Shown piece by piece: positions 41,521 to 49,776 of a DNA stretch of 64,000 nucleotides (position 1 is the first letter of the stretch; every line of letters begins with the position of its first letter). Source of the stretch: Pseudonocardia humida (GTDB lineage: Bacteria > Actinomycetota > Actinomycetes > Mycobacteriales > Pseudonocardiaceae); assembly GCF_023898865.1 (NCBI RefSeq), contig NZ_JAGSOV010000041.1, forward strand, positions 62,001 through 126,000, given 5' to 3'. The translations under genes were made by a program, and so were the position numbers. The notes beneath the pieces are model-generated. The model was not told the DNA's origin, searched no databases, and saw nothing but the letters and a program-made list of their open reading frames with translations.

Positions 41521-41850
41521 GTGAGCAGCGGATACAACCAGGGGGGCTTCGCCCCGCCCCAGCAGGGCGGGTACCCGGGCCAGGGCTACGGACAGCCGGG
41601 CGTACCGCCCCGGCCGCCGGCCGCGGCGGGGCCCAAGCCCGTGCCGCCGGTGGTGATCTGGATCATCCTCGGCATCACCGCGCTCAACCTCCTGCTGGTC
41701 TCCATCAGCTTCATCCAGGGCATCCAGGCCCGGGCGGCCCTGCAGGACGCCGCGGAGCAGTACCAGCAGCAGCTGAACGACATCCCCAACTTGGACGACC
41801 TCGACCTGGGCGGCCTCGGCGGCTCGGGCTCGAGTGGCCTGGGGGGCTGA
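41521..41850 (+). CDS. Pro/Gly/Gln-rich single-span membrane protein
   Basis: 109 residues from GTG. The N-terminus is a low-complexity stretch (FAPPQQGGYPGQGYGQPGVP), then one membrane helix (VVIWIILGITALNLLLVSIS), a short coiled segment (RAALQDAAEQYQQQL) and a Gly/Ser tail. Common in actinobacteria; function unknown. A strong terminator follows. Confidence 0.7.
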   Translation: MSSGYNQGGFAPPQQGGYPGQGYGQPGVPPRPPAAAGPKPVPPVVIWIILGITALNLLLVSISFIQGIQARAALQDAAEQYQQQLNDIPNLDDLDLGGLGGSGSSGLGG

Positions 41851-41865
41851 GCACCGCCACGACGA

Positions 41866-41900
41866 CGAAGGGCCCGGACCTCGACGGTCCGGGCCCTTCG
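41866..41900. terminator. Strong hairpin terminator
   Basis: 15-bp exact inverted repeat (41866-41880 and 41886-41900) with loop TCGAC, 16 bases after the membrane-protein stop and just before the TetR gene's 3' end, so it serves both convergent genes. Confidence 0.8.
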
Positions 41901-41911
41901 CGCGTCCGGGG

Positions 41912-42550
41912 TCAGGAGCCGGGCCGGTGCAGCCAGGGGGTGAGCGCGACGGTGATCGCCCGCGAGAGCCGCTCGCGCACGTCGTCCGGGGCGAGGGCGG
42001 GCTCGCCGCCGTCGAGCAGGGCGTCCAGCGCGCCGCCGACCGCGCCCACGAACGCACCGACCAGCGCGGCCGCCCCGACCTCGTCGAGCTCCTCGGGGTA
42101 GGCCGCGTGCAGGTGCCGGGCGATCTCGCGCTGGGCGTCCTGCTGGAGCTGCAGCGCGCGCCCGCGCACGGCGGGCACCGTGCGGATGAGCTGCAGGCGC
42201 AGGGTCGCGAGCGGGCCCACCAGGTCGTCGCTGGCCGCGACCGCGGGGTGCCTCAGGGCCCTGGCCAGCACGTCGACCGGTCCGTCTGCGGGTCCGCGGG
42301 CGGCGATCGCCTCGATCGCCGCGCCCACGCGCTGGTCCACCTCCGGGAAGAGCACCTCCTCCTTGCTGGTGAAGTGGCTGAAGAAGGTGCGGGTGCCGAT
42401 GTCGGCCGCGGCGGCGATGTCGGCGACCGTCGTGGCGTCGTAGCCGTTGCGGGTGAACAGGTCGGCGGCGGCCTCGACGAGGGCCTGGCGGGTGCGGGCG
42501 CGCTTGCGCTCGCGCAGGCTCGGGCGCTGCTCGGACGGGGTCGGTGGCAC
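41912..42550 (-). CDS. TetR/AcrR-family regulator
   Basis: 212 residues from GTG at 42550, chosen for TACCCT seven bases upstream; ATG 42577 would add nine residues. HTH: ALVEAAADLFTRNGYDATTV, IAAAADIGTRTFFSHFTSKE. The ligand domain is TetR_C-like, with LRLQLIRTVPAVRGRALQLQ. It diverges from the FAD monooxygenase gene and likely controls it through the palindrome at 42590. Confidence 0.9.
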   Translation of the reverse strand: MPPTPSEQRPSLRERKRARTRQALVEAAADLFTRNGYDATTVADIAAAADIGTRTFFSHFTSKEEVLFPEVDQRVGAAIEAIAARGPADGPVDVLARALRHPAVAASDDLVGPLATLRLQLIRTVPAVRGRALQLQQDAQREIARHLHAAYPEELDEVGAAALVGAFVGAVGGALDALLDGGEPALAPDDVRERLSRAITVALTPWLHRPGS

Positions 42551-42589
42551 CGGGGAAGGGTACGGCACCGAGAGCATTTCAGCATTCAG

Positions 42590-42601
42590 TGCAAATTTGC
42601 A
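42590..42601. promoter_or_regulatory. TetR operator candidate
   Basis: TGCAAATTTGCA, a perfect 12-bp AT-rich palindrome in otherwise GC-rich DNA, within the 101-bp divergent region of the TetR and monooxygenase genes. A TACGGT box for the monooxygenase lies 12-18 bp downstream. Confidence 0.55.
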
Positions 42602-42651
42602 TCGAGTGCGAGTACGGTCGACCTCGTGACGTCGAGCGACGGGGGACCGAG

Positions 42652-43821
42652 ATGAATCGACCGAGCGTGCTGATCTCCGGGGCCGGAGTGGCCGGACCGA
42701 CGCTGGCCTGGTGGCTCGTCCGGGCCGGAGTCGCGGTCACCGTCGTGGAACGGGCGCAGGACCTGCGCTCCAGCGGCAGTCCGGTGGACGTGCGCGGCCC
42801 CGCGCTGCAGGTCGCCGAGCAGATGGGGATCGTCTCGAGGCTGCGCGAGTCGGGTACGCGGGTCCGCGCTGTGCAGCTCGTCGACGATGCCGGTCGCAGA
42901 CTGGCCCGCATCCCGACGGCGAGCCGCCGCGACGTCGACCGCCAGGTCGAGATCCCGCGCGGCGTCCTCGCCTCGGTGCTGTACGAGGCCGCGCGCGACG
43001 ACGCCGAGTTCCTGTTCGACGAGTCGGTGGTCGCCCTCGACCAGGACGCCGGCGGCGTCGAAGCCGTCTTCGAGCACGCCGCTCCTCGACGCTTCGACTC
43101 CGTGATCGGTGCCGACGGTCTGCATTCCGCGGTCCGCCGGATGGCCTTCGGTCCGGAGGGCGACTTCCTGCGGCACATGGGGCTCTACGTCGCCACTGTC
43201 TTCCTCGCCGAGTCGACCGCGGCCACCACCGACGACGTGCTGCTGCACAACAGGCCGGGCCGGGCGCTGGCCGTGCACCCCGTGCTCGGCCGACCGGGCG
43301 CCGCGTTCATGTTCCGCAGCCCGGCCGTGCCCGGCTTCGACCACCGCGACACCGCCCAGCACCGCAGGCTGCTGGTGGCCGCCTACGCCGGGGGAGGCTG
43401 GCGCACCCCTGAACTGCTCGACCGGGCCTGCACCACCGACGACCTCTACTTCGACGCGGTGGCCGAGGTCCGGATGGCCGAGTGGTCGATCGGGCGGATC
43501 GGGTTGCTGGGCGACGCGGCCGCGGCGGCGTCGTTCCTGGGGGACGGGTCGAGCCTCGCGATGGTGGGCGCGGTGACGCTCGCCGAGGAGCTCGCCGCGA
43601 GTCCCGGCGATCCGGCCACGGCGCTGCGCCGCTACGAGGCGCGCCACCGACGGCGCACCGACCCGGTGCAGCGCGCTGCGGTGCGGGGTTCCCGGCTGCT
43701 CATCCCGGCCACTGCCGGCGGGATCCTCGCGCGCAACGCCGCCGCCCGGCTGTGGTCGGCCGTCGGTGGCGCCGCCCAGGCGCTGCTGCCCCGCCAGGCC
43801 GCTCCGGCCGGCGCCGGCTGA
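42652..43821 (+). CDS. FAD-dependent monooxygenase
   Basis: 389 residues from ATG after GGGGGACC. Rossmann start VLISGAGVAGPTLAWWLVRAG, then FDSVIGADGLHSAVRRM (DG motif) and GRIGLLGDAAAAASFLGDGS (GD motif) define a class A flavoprotein hydroxylase like those in tetracycline and rifampicin modification. The usual Pro of the GDAAH-P motif is absent. Divergent from a TetR gene, so probably induced by its substrate. Confidence 0.88.
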   Translation: MNRPSVLISGAGVAGPTLAWWLVRAGVAVTVVERAQDLRSSGSPVDVRGPALQVAEQMGIVSRLRESGTRVRAVQLVDDAGRRLARIPTASRRDVDRQVEIPRGVLASVLYEAARDDAEFLFDESVVALDQDAGGVEAVFEHAAPRRFDSVIGADGLHSAVRRMAFGPEGDFLRHMGLYVATVFLAESTAATTDDVLLHNRPGRALAVHPVLGRPGAAFMFRSPAVPGFDHRDTAQHRRLLVAAYAGGGWRTPELLDRACTTDDLYFDAVAEVRMAEWSIGRIGLLGDAAAAASFLGDGSSLAMVGAVTLAEELAASPGDPATALRRYEARHRRRTDPVQRAAVRGSRLLIPATAGGILARNAAARLWSAVGGAAQALLPRQAAPAGAG

Positions 43822-43884
43822 GCGCGGATCAGGGGTGGTCGACGACCGGGTCGACCTCGTGCTGCCGAGACGCCCGCCGGGCCC

Positions 43885-44511
43885 TCAGAACGCCTTGCCG
43901 AGGTCGCGGGCCAGCGCGTGCGCCGCCGCCCGGCCCGCCTCGGCGTCCGCGGTGGCCAGGTTCGGCCGGAAGTGGATCTCCTCGATGTCCGCCACTCCCG
44001 CCCAGCGCAGCCAACCGTCCAGGTAGGGGGCCTGGAAGTCGGAGCCGAAGCGCGGTCCGCGCCCGGGCCCGTAGACGGCGCTCGTGTAGATCGCGACGGC
44101 CTTCTTGCCGGTCAGCAGGCCGCTGTACCCCTCATGCGGATCGAACGAGAACACCATCCCCGGCTGGCTCACCACGTCGATGAACTGCTTGAGGACGTAG
44201 GGGATCCCGGCGTTCCACATGGGGACGCTGAACAGGTAGCGGTCGGCGGCGTCGAGGCGGCGGAACGTCTCGGTCGCGGCCCGCCAGGCGTCCGCGCCGG
44301 CGCCGGTCGGCCGCTCCCCGGCGAAGACCGCCATCTTGGCCGCCGCGGCGGCCGGACCGAACTCGGGCAGCGTGCCGTCCCAGAGGTCGAACTCGTCGAT
44401 CTCGACGTCGGGATGGGTGGCGGCGAAGGCGTCGAGGAACTCGCGGGCGATCGCCAGCGACTCCGAGGCGTCGCCGCGGGGTGAGGCGGAGACGTGCAGC
44501 AGGCGGGACAT
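43885..44511 (-). CDS. azoR: FMN-dependent NADH:quinone/azo oxidoreductase
   Basis: 208 residues from ATG after GAGGAGG. Flavodoxin-like fold: LLHVSASPRGDASESLAIAR (FMN phosphate loop), LFSVPMWNAGIPYVLKQFID and GKKAVAIYTSAVYGPG. Close to AzoR-type enzymes that reduce quinones and azo compounds. Divergent from a MarR regulator with paired operators between them, the usual layout for quinone or thiol-stress induction. Confidence 0.88.
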   Translation of the reverse strand: MSRLLHVSASPRGDASESLAIAREFLDAFAATHPDVEIDEFDLWDGTLPEFGPAAAAAKMAVFAGERPTGAGADAWRAATETFRRLDAADRYLFSVPMWNAGIPYVLKQFIDVVSQPGMVFSFDPHEGYSGLLTGKKAVAIYTSAVYGPGRGPRFGSDFQAPYLDGWLRWAGVADIEEIHFRPNLATADAEAGRAAAHALARDLGKAF

Positions 44512-44531
44512 GGTGGCCTCCTCGTATGAAA

Positions 44532-44573
44532 GTGCGTGCGCACGCACAGATTATGGAGATGCGTGCGCACGCA
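44532..44573. promoter_or_regulatory. Twin palindromic MarR operators
   Basis: GTGCGTGCGCACGCAC (44532-44547), a perfect 16-bp palindrome, and TGCGTGCGCACGCA (44560-44573), centres 27 bp apart. On the minus strand TAATCT, a likely -10 of the azoreductase, lies between them; on the plus strand the second copy overlaps the -35 region of the MarR gene. Confidence 0.7.
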
Positions 44574-44593
44574 CAAGTCATAGGATGGGTGGG

Positions 44594-45151
44594 GTGACGA
44601 GGGACACCGACCGCGACACCCACGGCGACACCCACAGCGACACCCACAGCGACACCCACAGCGACACCCACAGCGACACCCACAGCGACACCGACCGGGA
44701 CCCGGACGACGGCGTCGCAGCGTGGGCCGCCCTCCTGCGCACGCACGCCGCCGTCGTGCGCCAGTTGGAGCGCGACCTCGACCGCACCCAGGGGCTACCG
44801 CTGACCTGGTACGACGTGCTCCTGGAGCTGAACTCGGCGCCGGGGCGCCGGCTGCGGATGCAGGAGCTGGGGGAGCGGGCGGTGCTGTCGCGCTCGCGGA
44901 TCAGCCGGATCGTCGACGAGCTCGCCCGGGCGGGCCTGGTCGTCCGCGAGCCCGACCCGACCGACCGGCGCGGCAGCTGGGCGGTGCTCACCGAGGCCGG
45001 CCGGGCCCGCCTGCGCGGCGCCGCCCCCGGCTACCTCGACGGCATCGCCCGCCACTTCGCCGACCACCTCACCGCGCAGGAGCGCGCGGCCATCGTCTCC
45101 GGCCTGGGGCGGGTGCTCGCCGCCCAGCACGCGGTCGCGGCGGGAGAGTGA
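44594..45151 (+). CDS. MarR-family regulator with (DTHS)n N-terminal extension
   Basis: 185 residues from GTG at 44594; TAGGAT seven bases upstream indicates a leaderless start. After a repetitive 35-residue N-terminus comes a normal MarR domain: LPLTWYDVLLELNSAPGRRL, LGERAVLSRSRISRIVDELA, REPDPTDRRGSWAVLTEAGR. It probably represses itself and the azoreductase. ATG 44585 is an alternative start. Confidence 0.88.
   Translation: MTRDTDRDTHGDTHSDTHSDTHSDTHSDTHSDTDRDPDDGVAAWAALLRTHAAVVRQLERDLDRTQGLPLTWYDVLLELNSAPGRRLRMQELGERAVLSRSRISRIVDELARAGLVVREPDPTDRRGSWAVLTEAGRARLRGAAPGYLDGIARHFADHLTAQERAAIVSGLGRVLAAQHAVAAGE
44603..44698 (+). repeat. 12-bp minisatellite encoding DTHS repeats
   Basis: Eight consecutive 12-bp units. 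The consensus GACACCCACAGC is repeated exactly five times, with variant units at the ends (DTDR, DTHG, DTDR). Because 12 bp is four codons, unit gain or loss keeps the frame. Confidence 0.9.
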
Positions 45152-46315
45152 TCAGGCCGCCCGCTCGGCTGCGCTGACCCGACCGGTCAGGTAGACCAGC
45201 TCGTCGCGGGCGACGACGCTGGACGGGTCGGCGTCGACCATCCGCTGCACGGCGGCCAGCGCCTCGCGGTACTGCTCGACGGCCGCCGCGGCGTCCCCGC
45301 CCGCGGCGGCCGCCTCACCCAGTTTCTCGTGGAAGATCGACTGGTCGCGCAGGGCCGGGGCGTCGCGCGGGTCGACCCGCACGGCGGCCCGCGTCAGATC
45401 GAGCCCGGTGCGGTAGAGCGCGCCCGCCGCGGCCAGGTCGCCCGCCGACATCGCCATGTCGCCCACCTTGCTGTAGCCGATCCACAGCGTCCGGATCGCC
45501 ACCGCGTCGTCGGGATGGGTGTCGGCGGCGCGCCGGGCGATGGCCAGGCCGTCGCGGAAGTAGCGGTCGGCGTCGTCGGTGTCGCCGGTGACCAGCGCCC
45601 GCTCGCCCACCCGGAAGTGGCAGACGGCCAACTCGCACTGCACGCCCAGGTCGGCCGCCTCGACCTCGGGCAGCTGCAGCAGCGCGGCGAGCTGGTCGCG
45701 GTAGTGCAGCCCGGCCGCGGCGCTGTCGCCCAGCGCCAGCTCCAGGTCGCCCAGCTTCTCGTGGCACACGGCCAGGTCGCGGCTGGCCTGCCCGCCGTCC
45801 TGGGCCTGCGCCAGCTGCAGCGCGGCGCTCAGCGAGCGGCGCAGGAACTCGCCCGCCCGAGCCGTGTCGCCGCCGTCGAGGTACAGGGTGCCCAACCGCT
45901 GCTGGCTGATGCCGATGTCGCGGCGGGCCACCGGGCTGTCGGCGTCGGCGGCGAGCATCGTCCGGCCCAGCAGCAGCGCGGTCCAGAAGTGCTCCTCGGC
46001 CTCGGACGCCTCGCCGTCGGCCATGGCCAGGTCGCCGGCCAGCACGTGCGCGCAGGCCAGGTCGTGGCGGCGGGCCGGGTCGTCGGGGTCGGCCACCGCG
46101 AGCCTGCGCCGGATGGCCAGGGCGGTGTCGAAGAACCCGGCCGCGGCCCGGCTGTCGCCCTCGGCCATCGCCGCCTCGCCGCGCTCCACGTAGGCCACCG
46201 AGGCGAGGTGCGACATCGACCCGCGGGGCGCGGTCGGCTCGACCGTCGCGGACTCGTCGGGCGTGGACCGGGCGGAGGCGGGGTTCTCGGCCTCCGTCGG
46301 GGTCGCGTCGGTCAT
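45152..46315 (-). CDS. Tetratricopeptide-repeat protein
   Basis: 387 residues. After a low-complexity acidic N-terminus, at least six helical repeat pairs follow, e.g. GEAAMAEGDSRAAAGFFDTA, GDLAMADGEASEAEEHFWTA, GDLELALGDSAAAGLHYRDQ, GDMAMSAGDLAAAGALYRTG. No enzymatic domain, signal peptide or membrane span. Probably a scaffold or interaction protein; partners unknown. Convergent, one base apart, with the MarR gene. Confidence 0.82.
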   Translation of the reverse strand: MTDATPTEAENPASARSTPDESATVEPTAPRGSMSHLASVAYVERGEAAMAEGDSRAAAGFFDTALAIRRRLAVADPDDPARRHDLACAHVLAGDLAMADGEASEAEEHFWTALLLGRTMLAADADSPVARRDIGISQQRLGTLYLDGGDTARAGEFLRRSLSAALQLAQAQDGGQASRDLAVCHEKLGDLELALGDSAAAGLHYRDQLAALLQLPEVEAADLGVQCELAVCHFRVGERALVTGDTDDADRYFRDGLAIARRAADTHPDDAVAIRTLWIGYSKVGDMAMSAGDLAAAGALYRTGLDLTRAAVRVDPRDAPALRDQSIFHEKLGEAAAAGGDAAAAVEQYREALAAVQRMVDADPSSVVARDELVYLTGRVSAAERAA

Positions 46316-46418
46316 CGCATGCCTCCTCCGCCGGCCGCGGGTGACCGGCGCGCCCCAGACCGTATTGCGATCACCGGGCCGGGGGACGGCGGGAACCCGC
46401 CGCGATCACCCGCCCCAT

Positions 46419-46483
46419 CCGTCGAGAACGAAGTTGTCACCCGTTGGACCGGTCCAAAACGACGGCGACCTCGTTCTCGACGG
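46419..46483. repeat. Nested inverted repeat
   Basis: Outer arms CCGTCGAGAACGA (46419-46431) and TCGTTCTCGACGG (46471-46483) are exact complements; the centre holds a perfect 14-bp palindrome, TTGGACCGGTCCAA (46444-46457). It begins just after the LLM gene's stop (minus strand) and before the TPR gene, so it may act as a terminator. Confidence 0.6.
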
Positions 46484-46491
46484 GATCGGGA

Positions 46492-47325
46492 TCAGGCGCG
46501 GAGGGGGGCGAGCTCGTCGAGCGTGCGCAGGACGGCGTCGCCGTCGGCGTCGGGCAGCTCGAAGAGCACCCGGTCGACCCCGGCCGCGGCGTAGGACTCC
46601 AGCGCGGCCGCCTTGGGCACCGCCCCGTAGACGGTGACCGGGATGCGTCCCCGGCCCGCGTCCGCGGCCCGGCGCTGCAGCTCGGCGATCCGCGCGCCGA
46701 ACTCCTCCAGCCCCGACACCGGCACCCGCAGCGGGATCCAGCCGTCGCCGTACTCCAGCACGCGGTCGAGCACGGTCTGCCCGCCGCCGCCGATCAGGAT
46801 CGGGGGCACCCGCACCGGCTTGGGCCATGACCAGATCGGGTCGAAGTCGACGAACTGACCATGGAACTCGGCCTCGTCCTCGGTCCAGATCCGCTTCGCG
46901 GCCAGCACGTGCTCGCGCATCCGCGCCGTGCGCGAGCGGGGGTCGACGCCGTGGTTGGCCATCTCCTCGCGGTTCCACCCCGGCCCGACGCCCAGCTCCA
47001 TGCGCCCGCCGCTGAGCCGGTCGACCGAGGCCACGGCCTTGGCCAGCACGATCGGGTCGTGCTGGGCCACCAGCGACACCGCCGTGCCGATCGCGATCCG
47101 CTCGGTGACCACGGCCATAGCGCCGAGCGCGACGAACGGGTCGTAGGTGTGCCGGTAGCGCTCGGGCAGCTCGTCGCCACCGGGCCACGGGGAGAGCCGG
47201 CTGGTCGGGATGTGGGTGTGCTCGGTGAGGAACAGCGCGTCGAAGCCGCGCTCCTCGACGCCCCGGGCCAGGGCCGTCGGGTCGATGCCGTAGTCGGTCA
47301 GGAAGGTCACGACGCCGTGCTGCAC
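46492..47325 (-). CDS. LLM class F420-dependent oxidoreductase
   Basis: 277 residues. DALFLTEHTHIP near residue 30, GRMELGVGPGWNREEMANHG near 104, PPILIGGGGQTVLDRVLEYG near 176 place it in the luciferase-like family, TIGR03619-like subgroup. Substrate unknown. Start at 47325 is near the edge of the downstream small ORF. Confidence 0.88.
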   Translation of the reverse strand: MQHGVVTFLTDYGIDPTALARGVEERGFDALFLTEHTHIPTSRLSPWPGGDELPERYRHTYDPFVALGAMAVVTERIAIGTAVSLVAQHDPIVLAKAVASVDRLSGGRMELGVGPGWNREEMANHGVDPRSRTARMREHVLAAKRIWTEDEAEFHGQFVDFDPIWSWPKPVRVPPILIGGGGQTVLDRVLEYGDGWIPLRVPVSGLEEFGARIAELQRRAADAGRGRIPVTVYGAVPKAAALESYAAAGVDRVLFELPDADGDAVLRTLDELAPLRA

Positions 47326-47344
47326 GGGCCGAGCCTGCCACGGA

Positions 47345-47581
47345 TCAGCCCGCGTCGGGGTCCTCGCGCAGCGTGAGCACCAGCCGCAGGACGTACTCCA
47401 CCGCGGCGTCGTAGGCGCTGGCCCGCAGCCGGCCCTTCACCGCCAGGTTCGCCGAGGCGAGGTCGAGCACGGCCGAGGGCCCGAGACGGCGCACCACCAT
47501 CCGGGCGATCTCCTCGCGGTCGAGGCCGGAGTGTGCCCGCCAGGCCAGCACGTACTCGACGACCAGTTCGTCGTCCGTCAC
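47345..47581 (-). CDS. Small hypothetical protein
   Basis: 78 residues from GTG at 47581: DDELVVEYVLAWRAHSGLDR, IARMVVRRLGPSAVLDLASA, YDAAVEYVLRLVLTLREDP. All-helical, no known domain. The frame continues unbroken upstream into the damaged membrane-protein remnant, so it could also be that protein's tail. Confidence 0.45.
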   Translation of the reverse strand: MTDDELVVEYVLAWRAHSGLDREEIARMVVRRLGPSAVLDLASANLAVKGRLRASAYDAAVEYVLRLVLTLREDPDAG

Positions 47582-48513
47582 GGGGGCTCGCTTCCTGCGT
47601 CGGTATCGCGCACCAGTGTGGCGCAGCGTCGCGGGTGGGCCGATCCCGTGCTGTCTTCGCCGCCACGTCGCAGGGTCTGCATGGTCTTCGCAGGTGCGGT
47701 AGCCCTTGTGAGGACCACGCCGCCTCTGCGAAGACCGCCCCGGCGAAAGAGCTACGGGCCGGACGACAGCCGGGGCCGGTGGCTGCTGGACGTCGGTGGT
47801 CGCGGCCAGGGGTTCCGGGGCGGGGCCGTCGTAGCCGCCCTCGACGGCGATCCGGACGTCCGCGAGCGGCGTCCCGCCGTCGAGGTCGACGAAGGTGACC
47901 GGGAGCCCGGTGCCGTCCTGGGACGCGCCCGAGACGTCGAACAGCCGACGCTGCGGGCCGAGCACCACCAGGACGTCCGAGGACATCCGGACGACCTGCA
48001 CGTCGCCTACCGGTGTGCCGCTGGTCCCCGACACGGTGACCGTGGTCGCGGTCAGCAGGCAGGCGAACGCGTCGTCGATGACCAACCGGCTCATCTCCGG
48101 GCCGGCGCCCGATGTCGTCGTCAGTCGCCACGAGCGCGGCGGTGGGTAGTCGTCGCCGCGCCCGCCGCGCACGAGGGCCGCGGCGCAGCGGGCCATCGAG
48201 TTGTCGACCTCCGCAGCGCCGACCGGGGCCGGCAGCTCGTCCGCGGGCAGGGGCGCCGCCAGGGTCGCGGTTGCGGCGCGGAGCTGGTGGTGGGGGAGTC
48301 GGCGAGCTGCTGCGCGGCTCGGGACGGGCGTCCGACAGGGTCACCGCCGCCACGGCGACGGCGACCAGCAGGACCGCGGCGACGCTGAGGTAGGGCGCCC
48401 ATCGGCGGCGGAGGGCCGGGCGGGCTCGTCCAAGTCGTCCAGCACCACGCGCAGGGCGCGGTCGCGCACCTCCGGCGGCAGCGGCGGGCGGGCGGCAGGG
48501 GCAGCTCGGTCAC
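47582..48513 (-). pseudogene. Anti-sigma-like membrane protein, frameshifted
   Basis: GTG at 48513 follows GAGGAGG. Coding sense then jumps: TELPLPP, next LPPEVRDRALRVVLDDLDEP in a second frame, then a membrane segment APYLSVAAVLLVAVAVAAV in a third, then an extracytoplasmic part ADELPAPVGAAEVDNSMARC ... VSGTSGTPVGDVQVVRMSSD. At least three shifts between 48500 and 48290. The layout (charged N-terminus, one helix, outer domain, gene next to a sigma remnant) suggests an anti-sigma or sensor protein. Confidence 0.5.
47683..47736. repeat. Inverted repeat inside the remnant
   Basis: GGTCTTCGCAG (47683-47693) and CTGCGAAGACC (47726-47736) are exact complements around a 32-bp loop; a further TCTTCGC lies at 47654-47660. 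Could be a small palindromic insertion contributing to the gene's decay. Confidence 0.4.
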
Positions 48514-48529
48514 CGGTCCTCCTCGGTGA

Positions 48530-48750
48530 GCCGGGCCCCGCCGCCGGGGACGGGCCTCCTCGCCCGCCACGGAGAGCAGCCACGGCAGCGCCGACCCGCC
48601 CACGAACCGCGCGTCGGAGCGGCGCCGCCAGGCCGTGACGAAGGTGGCGGTCAGCACGTCCTCGGCCGTGGACCGCGCCCCGGTGAGCCGGTGGGCGTGC
48701 TGCCACACGGCGTCGGCCCGGCGGTGGTAGAGCGCGGTGAACGCCTGCGA
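48530..48750 (-). pseudogene. ECF sigma factor remnant (region 2 only)
   Basis: FTALYHRRADAVWQHAHRLT, GARSTAEDVLTATFVTAWRR and GGSALPWLLSVAGEEAR match sigma-70 region 2 of ECF factors. There is no in-frame start upstream, and region 4 is absent: the anti-sigma-like start follows about 20 codons later. An internal deletion and loss of the start are the simplest reading. Confidence 0.55.
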
Positions 48751-48789
48751 AGGTCCGCCGGCTCCACAGCGGTTGAGCCCCGGACGCCG

Positions 48790-49707
48790 TCAGGCCGACG
48801 GTCTCCCCGACGGCGGCCCGACGGCCGCGTCGACCTCCGCGCCCCGATCGGCCGGTGGCTCGCCCCAGCGGTCGGCGTCCGCGTTCGGGCGGTGCCGCCA
48901 GGCGAACACCGCGAGCGCTCCGACCGCGAGCACGGTGGAGACGATCATCGCCGTCGGCATGCCGCCCACGGTCCAGTTGTCGACGCGCAGCGTCTCCAGC
49001 GCGAACCGCACGACCGAGTACCAGACCACCCAGGCCAGGAACAGGTCGCCCGGACGCATCCGCGACCCCCACCGCCGGGCCACCCACAGCAGGACGACGG
49101 CGCCCAGCGCACCGCTGAGCGACTCGTACAGGAACAGTGGCTGGAAGCCCGTCGTCGCCTCCGGGTACGTGGTGCACGGCCACTGCGTGACGCGGTACCG
49201 GCAGCCGATGGTGATGCCCCACGCCAGGTCGGTCGGCGGGCCGTAGAGCTCCTGGTTGAAGAAGTTGCCCCACCGCGCGACCGCCTGCATCACGAACGCG
49301 GCGGGGGCCACGACGTCGGCCCAGCGCCAGAAGCTCTGCCCCCACAGCCGCATGACGACGACCATCGCGAGCGCGCCGGCGATGATGGCGCCGAAGACCC
49401 CGAGCCCGGCGTAGGGCGGCAGCACGATCGCCAGCGGGTCGTCGGAGTAGCGGTCCCACTGGTCGATCACGTGGTAGATCCGCCCGCCGACCAGGCCCGC
49501 GATCGTCACGACGGCGAGCCCCCGGTCGACGACGCCGGTGTCCAACCCACGCCGGCGCGCCTCGCGGACCAGCACCAGGTAGGTCGCCGCGAGACCGACC
49601 ACGTAGCAGAGCCCGTACCAGTGCACCGGGAACCCGCCGATCCAGAACGCGACCGGGTCGGGGGCGAGGGGGATCGGCTCGGCGGGGACCAGGTGCGGAG
49701 CCGGCAT
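48790..49707 (-). CDS. lgt: Prolipoprotein diacylglyceryl transferase
   Basis: 305 residues from ATG at 49707, with TAGACT upstream (leaderless pattern); ATG 49728 is the longer option. Lgt features: FPVHWYGLCYVVGLAATYLV, GLVGGRIYHVID, the actinobacterial form of the central motif YAGLGVFGAIIAG, and RWGNFFNQELYGPPTDLAWG. It transfers diacylglycerol to the lipobox Cys of prolipoproteins in the membrane. Confidence 0.92.
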   Translation of the reverse strand: MPAPHLVPAEPIPLAPDPVAFWIGGFPVHWYGLCYVVGLAATYLVLVREARRRGLDTGVVDRGLAVVTIAGLVGGRIYHVIDQWDRYSDDPLAIVLPPYAGLGVFGAIIAGALAMVVVMRLWGQSFWRWADVVAPAAFVMQAVARWGNFFNQELYGPPTDLAWGITIGCRYRVTQWPCTTYPEATTGFQPLFLYESLSGALGAVVLLWVARRWGSRMRPGDLFLAWVVWYSVVRFALETLRVDNWTVGGMPTAMIVSTVLAVGALAVFAWRHRPNADADRWGEPPADRGAEVDAAVGPPSGRPSA

Positions 49708-49776
49708 GGCCGCGCAGTCTACGGGCACGCCTCACCCGAACGTGGCGCCGCGGTGACGCACCGTCCCGCGGCGCGC

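Noticed and set aside
44603..44698. Regular 12-bp repeats as a possible CRISPR array.
   Set aside because: Units are contiguous without spacers and in frame with the MarR gene; it is a coding minisatellite.
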